NCBI GenBank assembly: GCA_965220415.1
Contig: OZ244829.1
Location: forward strand, 3,286,001 to 3,350,000
Length of the DNA stretch: 64,000 bases
Origin: JAJDTR01 sp965220415
GTDB lineage: Bacteria; Poribacteria; WGA-4E; JAJDTR01
Direction: 5' to 3'
Positions 7,102-16,688 of this stretch are shown one piece after another. Positions within the stretch are counted from its first letter, which is position 1; each line of letters begins with the position of its first letter. Position numbers and translations under genes: made by a program. Below the pieces are notes generated by a model, which was given only the letters and a program-made list of their open reading frames with translations, was not told the origin of the DNA and searched no databases.

Positions 7102-9555
7102 CTATTTTACAATCACCATTCGGCGCGACGCAGCATAGTCACCCGCACGGAACTGATAAATATAAATCCCGCTCGCAACGGCTTCTCCGTCTTCATTTCG
7201 TCCGTCCCAATACGCCGCCTTTCCACGCTCCGCGTAATATCCTGACGTCTGATTCCCGAGCGACAACCGACGAACCAACGTCCCCTTTGTATCATAAATC
7301 GTAATCGCCACCTCCGCCTCGCGTGCGAGACGATACGGTATCCACGTCTCCGGATTGAAGGGGTTCGGGTAATTCGGCAACAGCGTCGTCTCTCTCGGCG
7401 TCAACGCCGCGAGCAACTGTTGGAGGAAATGGATTCCCCGTTGAAAATTCGCATCGCCTAGATCTAAGCCCTGTGCGAGTGCAAGCCATTTCTCGACATC
7501 CGCAGCGCTAATTATCGAGAGTTCCGGGGAAGATGCCGAGGGCGCGGCTCCGCCACCCCCGATTTCCCCGGCAACCTGAACAAGGTCAAGCACATTCACC
7601 ACCCCGTCACCGTTCACATCCCCCTCCAACCTATCCGTCCCTAAATCTCGGGCAATAATCGTCAAATCCAAAATATTCACGACCCCATCGCCGTTGACAT
7701 CGGCGGGATTCGCCGGTTTTACCCGTAGATACATCTCTCCGTCAAGGTTGGGCAGCGTGTGTGACTGCCCTTCCAAACGGCTCGCAACCCCAGTGGTGAG
7801 TTCCGGCAGCATGATAGTCTGCTCCGCCCCGCTGTGGTTGTACACCGCCCAGCCGTTGGTGAATTCGCGGATATAAAGCCCATCTACATCTTGATACAGT
7901 TGTCCCTTTGCGCCAACCGGCTGGCCTAAATCCGCATCCCAGAAGTCGTACCAGTAGTGATCATGATTGCTACCAGACTGAAATAAAACATAACCATCTG
8001 AATGTGTTAGGCTCATGGTCGTAAACACGCGCATCCAGCGGAGGTTGTCCGGGCTATCGGGCGATTCCGTGGGAACGCTCCATCCTTCAAGACTATTAAC
8101 GTGTGGTTCTCTCAAGTTAGTGTCTAACCAGAGCAGAGAACTTTCCACTTCGGCGAGTAGCATCTCCAAATGATTTGCAGGGGCATAACCAGGTACTAGT
8201 GTTTCCATGAATCCCCCATTGATGTGTTTTCCGGTTCGAGGTATCCTACGACGATTGGTATTAGCCATTATGAGGAAGTTTGGCCGGGTCTGTGCACGGA
8301 TGCGCTCAAGAATATTGTCTCTGGCACGTTGTTCCGCTTCATTTTCGGGATGTTTATACTGCCGCGCACCGTGAGGGGGGTCAAGTACACCGCCAGTCTC
8401 GTGCCACCAATCAAAGTGAATGCCATCGTATAAGCCACACCTGTCGACCGCGAGAGCTTGCTGCACGATTCGCTCTTGGATGTACGGGTGCGTAAAATCC
8501 ACCAAACCGGAGTTGGATCGCCAATCGCCAACAATCTCGCCGTTAGGATATCGTATCCAGTAGGGCCAGTCTTCGGGAAATGCGTTAAGTGGTAGCTCTC
8601 TCATAGGAAGATCGACGATGAAAAGCATGTTGGGATTAAGGCTAAAAAAATCGTCGCGCGTTTGTATTGCAGCATCTAATTCCCCTGCGAGCGTGAATCC
8701 GGTAGGCGTCTCTATAAAACTCAAAGCGAACTGTGATTGCGGCGTGCTGAACCACAAATCGTGTTTGGCTGTTTTTTCAAAACCGGACAGATCCGGCCGA
8801 TTTAGAATTGACGGCCATGAAGGCCCAGACCATGGAGTGAACACCGAAGGGTGGTTCCGCTCTGTTATTCGCGGGTGCGGCGAAAGCGGCGGCAACTCAC
8901 ACGCTTGATCGTAGGTGAAAATGTCCAGTTGAAGTGCATCGAGAGAACTGTGATCTAAGATGTAATTCGTTTGAATTTCGAGCTCAGTCAGTTCAACTAG
9001 ATTCTTTAGCGGACTTGGGTCGACGATTCGGTTGTCGTTAAGTTGTAAGGACTTTAGGTTGACCAGATTGGCCAGAGGTCGAACATCCTCAATGCGGCAC
9101 CAACCCAAATCAAGGTATTCTAGTTTTGTCAGGTTGGCAAGCGGTCGGAGATCGGACAGCGGATTACCTCGTAGGTTGAGTTCTCTAAGAAACGCGAGGT
9201 TAGCAAGAGGAGTCACATCTTCGATATTATTGTCGACAAGAATTAGTAATGTCAGCTTGGAGAGAGATGCAATCGCGGAAATATCCTTGAGCGCGTTGCC
9301 GCGCAGTTCTAGCCCCTCAAGGTTAATTGCATGCTCTAAGCCGGATAGGTCGGTTATACCCAGATGGTCGGCATCAACGTACTTCAACTGCCGCATGAGT
9401 TCCTGGGTAATGGGATGCCCGTCCGGCAGATTCAATCGCCTTTGTATTTCGGAGCGTAGGCCTGAATCGGGGATGTGGACGGGCTGCGCAAAGGCAGCGC
9501 TGCTCAAACCGACAGTGAGCAAAAGACTGAGTGTGATGTTCTGTTGGAAATTCAT
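7102..9555 (-). CDS. Exported LRR / TIM-barrel-like / dockerin / FlgD-like protein
   Basis: An 817-residue protein with a signal peptide (about 1-23), internalin-like leucine-rich repeats of about 22 residues (about 45-210, for example LTKLEYLDLGWCRIEDVRPL), and a region resembling a TIM-barrel glycosidase (about 250-570, with GLYDGIHFDWW as a possible active-site strand). Two dockerin-type calcium repeats follow (ADVNGDGVVNILDL and GDVNGDGVVNVLDL, about 618-665), then a FlgD-Ig-like or sorting module (LLPNYPNPFNPETWIPYRL to the end) as found at the C-terminus of secreted proteins. AGAAGGAA precedes the ATG. The role is unknown; binding plus glycan cleavage outside the cell is plausible. Confidence 0.8.
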   Translation of the reverse strand: MNFQQNITLSLLLTVGLSSAAFAQPVHIPDSGLRSEIQRRLNLPDGHPITQELMRQLKYVDADHLGITDLSGLEHAINLEGLELRGNALKDISAIASLSKLTLLILVDNNIEDVTPLANLAFLRELNLRGNPLSDLRPLANLTKLEYLDLGWCRIEDVRPLANLVNLKSLQLNDNRIVDPSPLKNLVELTELEIQTNYILDHSSLDALQLDIFTYDQACELPPLSPHPRITERNHPSVFTPWSGPSWPSILNRPDLSGFEKTAKHDLWFSTPQSQFALSFIETPTGFTLAGELDAAIQTRDDFFSLNPNMLFIVDLPMRELPLNAFPEDWPYWIRYPNGEIVGDWRSNSGLVDFTHPYIQERIVQQALAVDRCGLYDGIHFDWWHETGGVLDPPHGARQYKHPENEAEQRARDNILERIRAQTRPNFLIMANTNRRRIPRTGKHINGGFMETLVPGYAPANHLEMLLAEVESSLLWLDTNLREPHVNSLEGWSVPTESPDSPDNLRWMRVFTTMSLTHSDGYVLFQSGSNHDHYWYDFWDADLGQPVGAKGQLYQDVDGLYIREFTNGWAVYNHSGAEQTIMLPELTTGVASRLEGQSHTLPNLDGEMYLRVKPANPADVNGDGVVNILDLTIIARDLGTDRLEGDVNGDGVVNVLDLVQVAGEIGGGGAAPSASSPELSIISAADVEKWLALAQGLDLGDANFQRGIHFLQQLLAALTPRETTLLPNYPNPFNPETWIPYRLAREAEVAITIYDTKGTLVRRLSLGNQTSGYYAERGKAAYWDGRNEDGEAVASGIYIYQFRAGDYAASRRMVIVK

Positions 9556-9606
9556 CTATTTTTCCTTCTAATCTGTGCCATCCGCGTAATCCGTGTAATC
9601 TGTGAT

Positions 9607-11514
9607 TCAGAATTGATTCGCCACGAACACCAAATCAAGAATGTTGACAAACCCATCCCTATTCACATCCCCCTCCAAACTATCCGTCCCTAAATCTCGG
9701 GCAATAATCGTCAAATCCAAAATATTCACGACCCCATCGCCGTTGACATCGGCGGGATTCGCCGGTTTTACCCGTAGATACATCTCTCCGTCAAGGTTGG
9801 GCAGCGTGTGTGACTGCCCTTCCAAACGGCTCGCAACCCCAGTGGTGAGTTCCGGCAGCATGATAGTCTGCTTTGCGCCGCTGTGGTTGTACACCGCCCA
9901 GCCGTTGGTGAATTCGCGGATATAAAGCCCATCTACATCTTGATACAGTTGTCCCGTCGGTCCCACCGGTCGCCCCAAATCCGCATCCCAGAAGTCGTAC
10001 CAGTAATGTCCAGTTGAGGCACTGTCCTTGAATGACACGTATCCGTCGGAATGAGTAAGGCTCAATGTAGTAAAAACGCGCATCCAACGTAGATTAGTTG
10101 GGCTATCGGGCGGTTCGTTCGGGACCGTCCATCCTTCCAATCCATTTATGTGGGGCTCACGCAAATTTTCCTCCGACCAAAAGAGTGTGCTTTCAACTTC
10201 ATTCAACGCATTCTTGATACCTTCCGCAGTTTTATCAAATGGTGTTACTGATTCCATGAAGCCACCGTTAATGTAAGGTCCTGTAAGCGGTAGTGTAGAT
10301 CGATTGTTATTTCCCATTATAAGAAAATTCGGGCGAGTTGCAGCGCGAATGCGTTTTACGATGTTGTCGCGCGCGCGGCGTTCGGCGTTCAAGCCGCGGA
10401 ATACAGTTGCGTCATGGAGGTCCCAGCCGACCAGGACAGGCCACTTGTCGGTCCAATAATCAAACATAATCCCATCGTACAAACCACACTTTGATACGGC
10501 GATAGCCTGTTGCACAATCCGATCCTGGACTACGGGATGGGTAAAATCTATTAAGCCGTCATGTTCACTTGGCGACGTAGGGATGACATTGCCGTTGGCA
10601 TCTCTTATCCAATATGGCCAATCTTCGGGTTCACTCTCACGCGGGAAAGATCTTATTTCAATGTACATAAGGAAAATCATGTTCGTATTGATAGAAAGGA
10701 ATTCATCACGTCTTCTCACTGCTTCGTCAATTATACCCGCAATCGTGACTCCGTGCGGTGTATGCCTAAATGCTAAACCGAACTGAGGTACGTCGAAATT
10801 TAAATCATGAAGTGCGATATTTTCTGTGTGTGAGAGTTCGGGACGATTGGTATTCGGCGATCCCCATCGTGTAAATATAGATGGATAGTCTCTATTGTCC
10901 AATCGGGGTTCAAGCGGAAGCGGTGTCATCTCGCATATCTGATCGTATGTAAAATGAGATAGTGCCAGTGTATCCAGCGGACTGTAGTCAACGATTTGAT
11001 TGTGATGAATTTCAAGAAACTCTAAACTTGTGAGGTTTGCAAGCGGGCTAACATCAATAATGCGATTCTTATTGAGCCGCAGCCTCTCAAGATTTGTCAA
11101 ATTCGCCAGCGGCGTAATGTCGACAATGTAATTGGATCGGGCGTTTAGACTGGTTAAACCTGTAAGGTTGGATAGAGCCGTTGTATCTGTAATCGAACAT
11201 GCAGAGATATCAAGATAGGTTAGATTCTTGAGGCTGGCAATGGGCGTTAGGTCGGCGAGTGGATTTCCCCAAAGAGGCAAGGCTTTTAGATTGATGGCAT
11301 ATTCTAAGCCGGTGAGATCAACTATTCCCCGGTCAAAGGCGTCAAGTTGGGTTAAGCGACGCATGTTTGCTTGGGTGATAGGGGCGCCATTGAGAGCGTC
11401 ACGCACAGCGGCACGGAGGTTGAGGTCGGGGATGTCGACAACCTGTGCAAATGCAGCACTGGACAGAGTGAAATAGAGTAAAAGGTGTAGCGTGATTTTC
11501 CGTAGGAAATTCAT
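9607..11514 (-). CDS. Exported LRR / TIM-barrel-like / dockerin protein without FlgD-like tail
   Basis: A 635-residue paralogue of the flanking genes, with signal peptide, LRRs (about 45-210), TIM-barrel-like region with CGLYDGIMFDYW, and two dockerin-type repeats (about 586-635, ending NRDGFVNILDLVFVANQF). It stops right after the second dockerin repeat, so it lacks the FlgD-like C-terminal module of its two neighbours. A 276-bp stretch (9680-9955) is nearly identical to 7631-7906 in the next gene. AAGGAGAAAG precedes the ATG. Truncation at the last exchange point is the simplest explanation. Confidence 0.8.
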   Translation of the reverse strand: MNFLRKITLHLLLYFTLSSAAFAQVVDIPDLNLRAAVRDALNGAPITQANMRRLTQLDAFDRGIVDLTGLEYAINLKALPLWGNPLADLTPIASLKNLTYLDISACSITDTTALSNLTGLTSLNARSNYIVDITPLANLTNLERLRLNKNRIIDVSPLANLTSLEFLEIHHNQIVDYSPLDTLALSHFTYDQICEMTPLPLEPRLDNRDYPSIFTRWGSPNTNRPELSHTENIALHDLNFDVPQFGLAFRHTPHGVTIAGIIDEAVRRRDEFLSINTNMIFLMYIEIRSFPRESEPEDWPYWIRDANGNVIPTSPSEHDGLIDFTHPVVQDRIVQQAIAVSKCGLYDGIMFDYWTDKWPVLVGWDLHDATVFRGLNAERRARDNIVKRIRAATRPNFLIMGNNNRSTLPLTGPYINGGFMESVTPFDKTAEGIKNALNEVESTLFWSEENLREPHINGLEGWTVPNEPPDSPTNLRWMRVFTTLSLTHSDGYVSFKDSASTGHYWYDFWDADLGRPVGPTGQLYQDVDGLYIREFTNGWAVYNHSGAKQTIMLPELTTGVASRLEGQSHTLPNLDGEMYLRVKPANPADVNGDGVVNILDLTIIARDLGTDSLEGDVNRDGFVNILDLVFVANQF

Positions 11515-11578
11515 TACTTTCTCCTTTTAATCTGCGCAATTCAATCTGGCGATTTGTTAGCGAGAGATCCACTGACCA

Positions 11579-14098
11579 CTATTTCACAATCACCATCCGG
11601 CGCGACGCAGCATAGTCACCCGCACGGAACTGATAAATGTAAATTCCGCTCGCAACGGCTTCTCCGTCTTCATTCCGTCCGTCCCAATACGCTGCTTTTC
11701 CACGCTCCGCGTAATGTCCCGCCGGCTGATTTCCGAGCGCCAACCGCCGCACCAGTGTCCCCTTTGTATCATAAATCGCGATCGCCACCTCCGCCTCGCG
11801 TGCGAGACGATACGGTATCCACGTCTCCGGATTGAAGGGGTTCGGGTAATTCGGCAACAGCGTCGTCTCTTTCGGCGTCAGTGCCGCGAGCAAACCTTCA
11901 AGGAAGCGGATCCCGCGTTGAAAATTCGCATCGCCTAGATCTAAGCCCTGTGCGAGTGCAAGCCATTTCGCGACATCCGCATCGCTAATATTCGACAGCT
12001 CCGGGGAATCTGCCGAGGGCGCTGCTGCGCCACCCTCGAGCGCCGCGGCAACCTCAACAAGGTCAAGGATATTCACCACGCCGTCCCCGTTCACATCCCC
12101 CTCCAAATTATCCGTCCCTAAATCTCGGGCAATAATCGTCAAATCCAAAATATTCACCACGCCGTCCCCATTCACATCCGCCGGATCCGCCGGCTTGACG
12201 CGCAGGTACATTTCCCCGTCTAGGTTGGGTAGGGTATGCTCCGTGTTCACCAAACCACTGGCAACCCCCTCCGCCTCCTCCGGCAATGTAATCACCTGCG
12301 CCGCCCCACTGTGATTGTACACCGCCCACCCGTTCGTGAATTCACGGATATACAACCCATCTGTATCTTGATACAGATGGCCCTTCTCCCCTACCGGACG
12401 CCCTAAATCCGCATCCCAGAAGTCGTACCATAGGCGTTCGCCGTGAAATCGATGGAATACGGTGTAGCCATTGGAGTGGGTAAGACTAAGCGCAGTTATC
12501 GCACGCATCCAGCGAAGATTTGCAGGGCTATCTGCCGGTTCAGAAGGGATAGACCAACCCTCGAGAGCAGGAATACGGGGTTCCCTAAGATTGTTCTCGA
12601 ACCAAAGAAGCGTATCTTCGATTTCACTCAATGCGTTCTTGAGCACTGCCCCGGTGTTATCATGTGGCACCACTGATTCCATGAAGCCACCGTTAACGTA
12701 AGGTGAGGTGCGCGGAATTTTGGCGTGGTTGGTATTTCCCATTATCAGGAAGTTGGGACGCGTTTCTGCGCGAATCCTCTGAATAATTGCCTCGCGCGCT
12801 TGTAGTTCCTGCTCCAATGTTCGAAAAAAACGAACCTGTGTGCCATCCCAACCACCAAGAACCCGCCACTCCTCAGCCCAAAAATCGAAGAAGATACCGT
12901 CATACAAACCGCATTTGGACACGGCAATAGCCTGCTGAACAATTCTATCCTGAATGTACGGGTGGGTGAAATCCATTAGACCCCAAGGTTGTAATATCGC
13001 GTGTTCGTCGTGCGACACTTCGCGGAATATCTTACCTTGCTCGTCCTTAATCCAATATGGCCAGTCTTCGGGAAACCAGTCGAGAGGTGCGGCTCTCATA
13101 CCAATATCGACAAGAATTACTATATTGGGATTAAAGGCAAGCAAGTTGTCCCGGAGACGTATCGCTTTGTTAACCTTGCCCGAAATTGAAAATTCATTAT
13201 CCTTTTGTGAAAATGTCAAATGGAATGGGTGTACGGTGAACCACAAATCATGAAGCCCGATGTTTTCGGTAGCGGAAAGAATAGGGCGGTTGCTGATAGG
13301 GGGTGAGTCTAAGCCCGCCCATCTGGAGATAATTGAGGGATAATGTCGATTCGCTAACCGCGGTTCAAGTGGAAGGGGGGGCATCTCGCAATACTGGTCA
13401 TAAAAAAATGTGTCAAGTGAAAGGGAATCAATCGGGGCATGGTCGGTTATTTGGTTCTGCTGGAGTTCAAGGTGCCGAAGTGAGGTCAAGGTTGAAAGTG
13501 GACGAACATCGATAATTTGATTGCGCTGGAGTTCAAGTTTCCGCAGAGATGTCAATTGCGAGATTGGACGAACATCCGTGATCTGATTATCGTTTAACTG
13601 GAGTGCTTCGAGATTAACGAGGCTCTCTAGCGGAGAAATATCTATTATTGAGCACTGGCTCAAATCAAGGCCCTTTAACGCGGTTAAACCAGCGAGAGGG
13701 GTTAAGTCAGAGATGGGATTATTTCGGACGTTTAACACTTCAAGTTGGGACAAACGTGATAGTGAGTTGAGATTACCAATTCCACAGTCATGGATAATAA
13801 GACGGCGCAAGTTTGTTAGATTTTCTAAAGGAAATAGATTGCGAAGCGGGTTGTCGCCAAGAACTAAATCGCGCAAGTTCCCAGCAGCGTCCAGTCCCGT
13901 TAGGTCAATGATGCCGCTGCTGTATGCGGTTAAGTGAGTTAACCGGTTCATATCGTCCTGTGTGATAGCGGTATCAGCCGGCAGCTTGAGCGCCTCACGC
14001 ACAACAGCGTGCAGGTTCGGGTCGGGGATGTGGACGGGCTGAGCGTAGGCGCTAACACTCAGAAACAGTAACAACAGAAATGTCATAAGGCGTCGCAT
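11579..14098 (-). CDS. Exported LRR / TIM-barrel-like / dockerin / FlgD-like protein
   Basis: An 839-residue protein. I placed the start at the ATG at 14098, which follows AAGGAGTTCACA and opens a clear signal peptide (MRRLMTFLLLLFLSVSAYA); the longer open frame to 14215 has neither. The domain order is LRRs (about 50-250), TIM-barrel-like region with GLYDGIFFDFW, two dockerin-type repeats (about 638-690) and a FlgD-like module (about 750-839). The last 90 residues are almost the same as those of the gene at 7102-9555. All three genes are on one strand with short gaps and may be co-transcribed. Confidence 0.8.
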   Translation of the reverse strand: MRRLMTFLLLLFLSVSAYAQPVHIPDPNLHAVVREALKLPADTAITQDDMNRLTHLTAYSSGIIDLTGLDAAGNLRDLVLGDNPLRNLFPLENLTNLRRLIIHDCGIGNLNSLSRLSQLEVLNVRNNPISDLTPLAGLTALKGLDLSQCSIIDISPLESLVNLEALQLNDNQITDVRPISQLTSLRKLELQRNQIIDVRPLSTLTSLRHLELQQNQITDHAPIDSLSLDTFFYDQYCEMPPLPLEPRLANRHYPSIISRWAGLDSPPISNRPILSATENIGLHDLWFTVHPFHLTFSQKDNEFSISGKVNKAIRLRDNLLAFNPNIVILVDIGMRAAPLDWFPEDWPYWIKDEQGKIFREVSHDEHAILQPWGLMDFTHPYIQDRIVQQAIAVSKCGLYDGIFFDFWAEEWRVLGGWDGTQVRFFRTLEQELQAREAIIQRIRAETRPNFLIMGNTNHAKIPRTSPYVNGGFMESVVPHDNTGAVLKNALSEIEDTLLWFENNLREPRIPALEGWSIPSEPADSPANLRWMRAITALSLTHSNGYTVFHRFHGERLWYDFWDADLGRPVGEKGHLYQDTDGLYIREFTNGWAVYNHSGAAQVITLPEEAEGVASGLVNTEHTLPNLDGEMYLRVKPADPADVNGDGVVNILDLTIIARDLGTDNLEGDVNGDGVVNILDLVEVAAALEGGAAAPSADSPELSNISDADVAKWLALAQGLDLGDANFQRGIRFLEGLLAALTPKETTLLPNYPNPFNPETWIPYRLAREAEVAIAIYDTKGTLVRRLALGNQPAGHYAERGKAAYWDGRNEDGEAVASGIYIYQFRAGDYAASRRMVIVK

Positions 14099-14251
14099 TG
14101 TGAACTCCTTTCTTGCTACCAGCTTGCTTATCATCGCGGAAGTGGGTGCAACCGAAAAAATGTGTACGCACGTAGCGGATCTGCAGCGCCCGCTGCAATC
14201 ACCACAAAAAGGCAACGCGAACTGTTTCGTCTTTATTCTTGATAATATCCC

Positions 14252-15796
14252 TCATCCATTCGTCCGCACCGCCCAGTCGGACCATGCCTGCGCCATCGTC
14301 TTCACACGATCCGGGTGTTCCTCCGCCAGGTTCTTCAACTCCGTGCGGTCGGACTCAAGATTGTACAGTTCCCAATTCACCGGATCGCCGCTACCCACCA
14401 ATTTCCAATTCCCGTGGCGGACCGCCTTCTTGTCGTTATGCTCCCAGAACAGCCATTCGTATGCGTCGCGCTGCTTCCCCTCGAAGATAGGAAGTAGGCT
14501 CAAACCTTCGCAGGGAATAATCTCCTCTCCGTTGTATTCGTCCGGATACTCAACCCCTGCGACATCACAGAACGTCGGAAGAAGATCCATCACATGACCG
14601 ACTTGGCTCGTGATGTCGCCGCCGTTTTTGATCGTATCGTGCCAACGCACGATGAGCGGTGTGGCGATACCACCCTCATATACCGCTGCTTTGGCAGCGC
14701 AAAACGGCGTGTTGTGCATGACTCCCCACTCGGGACCGACTGCGCAGTACGTATCGACGCCGCCGGGGTCGATATCCGGACTGTCCCACCTCATGTTGCC
14801 CGCATCGCCGCCGTTGTCAGACAGGAACAGCACAATCGTGTTGCGATCCACGCCGCAATCCTTGAGCGTACCCAGAATGCGACCAATCCCCTGATCCATG
14901 CTGTCGATCATGGCGGCGTAAACCGCCATCCGCAGGTCCTGCCACTCTTTGTGTTCCGTATCAATCCACGGACTGGTGTTGGTAATGTCCCCGTAATCGA
15001 GCATCCCCCACTCGGGGTGCACCAATCCCATGTCGAGTTGGCGTTGATGGCGCTCCCGGCGCAACGTATCCCAGCCGTCCATGAATTTCCCACGGTATTT
15101 CTCAATATCTTCCGGACGAGCTTGCAGCGGATTGTGCGGCGCCAAGTGGGCGACATAAGCGAAGAACGGTTCCGATCCCTCGCTGTACTGCTTAATCATC
15201 TCCACCGCGTGATCGTTAATGGCATCGGTCACGTAAAAATCGTCTGGAAACTCCCAAATCTCCTCGCCGTTATGCTCAAACGGCGGGCGGAAACCGCCGA
15301 ATTTCATGTCTTCGAGCGCCGGATTGAAGTAGTTCGACGGCATATCGGGGAAACCGTAAAACTCCTCGAATCCCCACGCCAAGGGAGTGTCCGGTTTTTG
15401 GCGCTGGCAATTCCATTTACCGCTAATCGAGGTGCGGTAACCCGCGGAACGTAATACCTGCGCCACGGTGACCATGTTGGTAGTCAACACACTCGTCGAT
15501 CCCTTATGAATCCGAGGATACAGTCCGGTCATTAACGCCGCGCGGGACGGTGCGCATACGGGATTCACGTAGAACTGGTTGAATCGCAGTCCGTCGTCGG
15601 CCAGGCTGTCGATATTCGGCGTGTTGATTTCTCCGCCGTAGCATCCCGCGTCGGACCAACCCATGTCGTCCGCGACAATTAGTACGATATTCGGTCTGTC
15701 TTGCTTCTCATCAACAGCCGCCGCAGAGTACGGCGCAAGCGCTGATGCCATAGCTGCACCTCCAAGGGATTTTAATAATTCTCGTCGAGTTAACAT
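14252..15796 (-). CDS. Tat-exported type I sulfatase
   Basis: A 514-residue protein of the alkaline phosphatase/sulfatase superfamily. The N-terminus carries a twin-arginine export signal (TRRELLKSLGGAAMASALA). The sulfatase motif CAPSRAALMTG near residue 81 contains the Cys that is converted to formylglycine, and IVLIVADDMGWSD supplies metal-binding Asp residues. It should cleave sulfate esters outside the cytoplasm, probably from sulfated glycans. The substrate class cannot be assigned. No maturase gene is present in this window. Confidence 0.92.
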   Translation of the reverse strand: MLTRRELLKSLGGAAMASALAPYSAAAVDEKQDRPNIVLIVADDMGWSDAGCYGGEINTPNIDSLADDGLRFNQFYVNPVCAPSRAALMTGLYPRIHKGSTSVLTTNMVTVAQVLRSAGYRTSISGKWNCQRQKPDTPLAWGFEEFYGFPDMPSNYFNPALEDMKFGGFRPPFEHNGEEIWEFPDDFYVTDAINDHAVEMIKQYSEGSEPFFAYVAHLAPHNPLQARPEDIEKYRGKFMDGWDTLRRERHQRQLDMGLVHPEWGMLDYGDITNTSPWIDTEHKEWQDLRMAVYAAMIDSMDQGIGRILGTLKDCGVDRNTIVLFLSDNGGDAGNMRWDSPDIDPGGVDTYCAVGPEWGVMHNTPFCAAKAAVYEGGIATPLIVRWHDTIKNGGDITSQVGHVMDLLPTFCDVAGVEYPDEYNGEEIIPCEGLSLLPIFEGKQRDAYEWLFWEHNDKKAVRHGNWKLVGSGDPVNWELYNLESDRTELKNLAEEHPDRVKTMAQAWSDWAVRTNG

Positions 15797-15818
15797 TTGA
15801 TTTTATTACCGGGAATTT

Positions 15819-15839
15819 GTAGGGTGGGCACCGCCCACC
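15819..15839. repeat. GTAG-footed palindrome, GGTGGGC type
   Basis: GTAGGGTGGGCACCGCCCAC plus C is a hairpin with a GTAG foot. The inverse copy is at 25248-25268. Confidence 0.6.
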
Positions 15840-16032
15840 ATGCCGTGTATAGTGCATTCAAGCGACGAATACGGAGCAAGATTTCCTATGAGAGCTCGAT
15901 TGCTCGAATGATTTCTGTTGGGGCTTTGGTGTGGTGCGACCCGATGTTGCTATACACTCTCCGCGCTTCTAGCGCTGTCAAAGGCTGGTGCGCAGAGGAT
16001 TTGCTATTGCGCCCCTTGTCCAGTCGCTTGAT

Positions 16033-16068
16033 GGATTGCTATCGCCCTCGCTATCCGCTCAGTTGATC
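16033..16068 (+). repeat. S element copy inside a palindrome remnant
   Basis: Begins GGATTGCTATCGCCC and ends CAGTTGATC. Just upstream, GGTGCGCAG, the left half of the common GGTGCGCAGTGCGCACC palindrome, is followed by a second, more divergent S-like stretch (15996-16033) instead of its right half. Confidence 0.55.
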
Positions 16069-16083
16069 GTGCCAGGCAGGGGT

Positions 16084-16566
16084 TTAATCATTCGATTTAA
16101 TCTGGAAGGCGTACAACTTCGCGTTGCGAAGACGGAATCTGAGCCTGACGATTTTGCCTACGAGCGATTCGAGATTGCGGTCACCCCTCCAGCGGGGCTG
16201 TAGCCGCAAGCCGTCCACGTTCCGGTAAACCCGGTTGTTGTCCCAGTCAAACTCCTGTTTTTTCGCGCTATCCACATAGGGCTGATTGTCCGCGTCTAGC
16301 ACTTCGACGAGGAACCCGCCCTCCGATGCGTCGATGTTGACTTCAAGCGTGTCGCCGTCGAGCCTGAACGGCTTGGTCGTGACGTGGCCCCACTCGTCGC
16401 CAGCCTCAAGCACGACACCGCGTTTTGTTACCCTTCCCAATGATCGGGTAACGTTTTGCATTTCGGAGATGACGTAATCATCCACTAGCATTTCCTTGTG
16501 TTGACCAATCGGAAGTAGCTCCTCTCCGCATGCGGCGCTCGTACACAAGATTATTGCGCCTACCAT
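16084..16566 (-). CDS. Propeller-family protein lacking the propeller (internal deletion)
   Basis: A 160-residue protein with a signal-like N-terminus. Residues about 20-45 (IGQHKEMLVDDYVIS) match the N-terminal motif of the large propeller proteins here (for example IGDATQLFVDDLII at 43235-44821). The sequence then jumps directly to the C-terminal module: VTTKPFRLDGDTLEVNIDA to VRLRFRLRNAKLYAFQI. About 350 residues of catalytic propeller are absent. The ATG at 16566 follows AGGGAAGAG; a TTG at 16584 is an alternative start. It may be a decaying gene or a stand-alone binding module. Confidence 0.65.
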   Translation of the reverse strand: MVGAIILCTSAACGEELLPIGQHKEMLVDDYVISEMQNVTRSLGRVTKRGVVLEAGDEWGHVTTKPFRLDGDTLEVNIDASEGGFLVEVLDADNQPYVDSAKKQEFDWDNNRVYRNVDGLRLQPRWRGDRNLESLVGKIVRLRFRLRNAKLYAFQIKSND

Positions 16567-16688
16567 GAATTCTCTTCCCTTCAATTTTGTGAGTTATATT
16601 CTAACTGTGCTATGCGCCTATCGTAACACACGTTGAAAGCGGTGACAACAAGTAGAAGGACAGTGTAAATCCGCATCATTAACCATGT

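Noticed and set aside
15797..16066. Small gene on the + strand after the sulfatase
   Set aside because: It is made of a GTAG palindrome, S units and CCGC hairpins; no start signal or domain.
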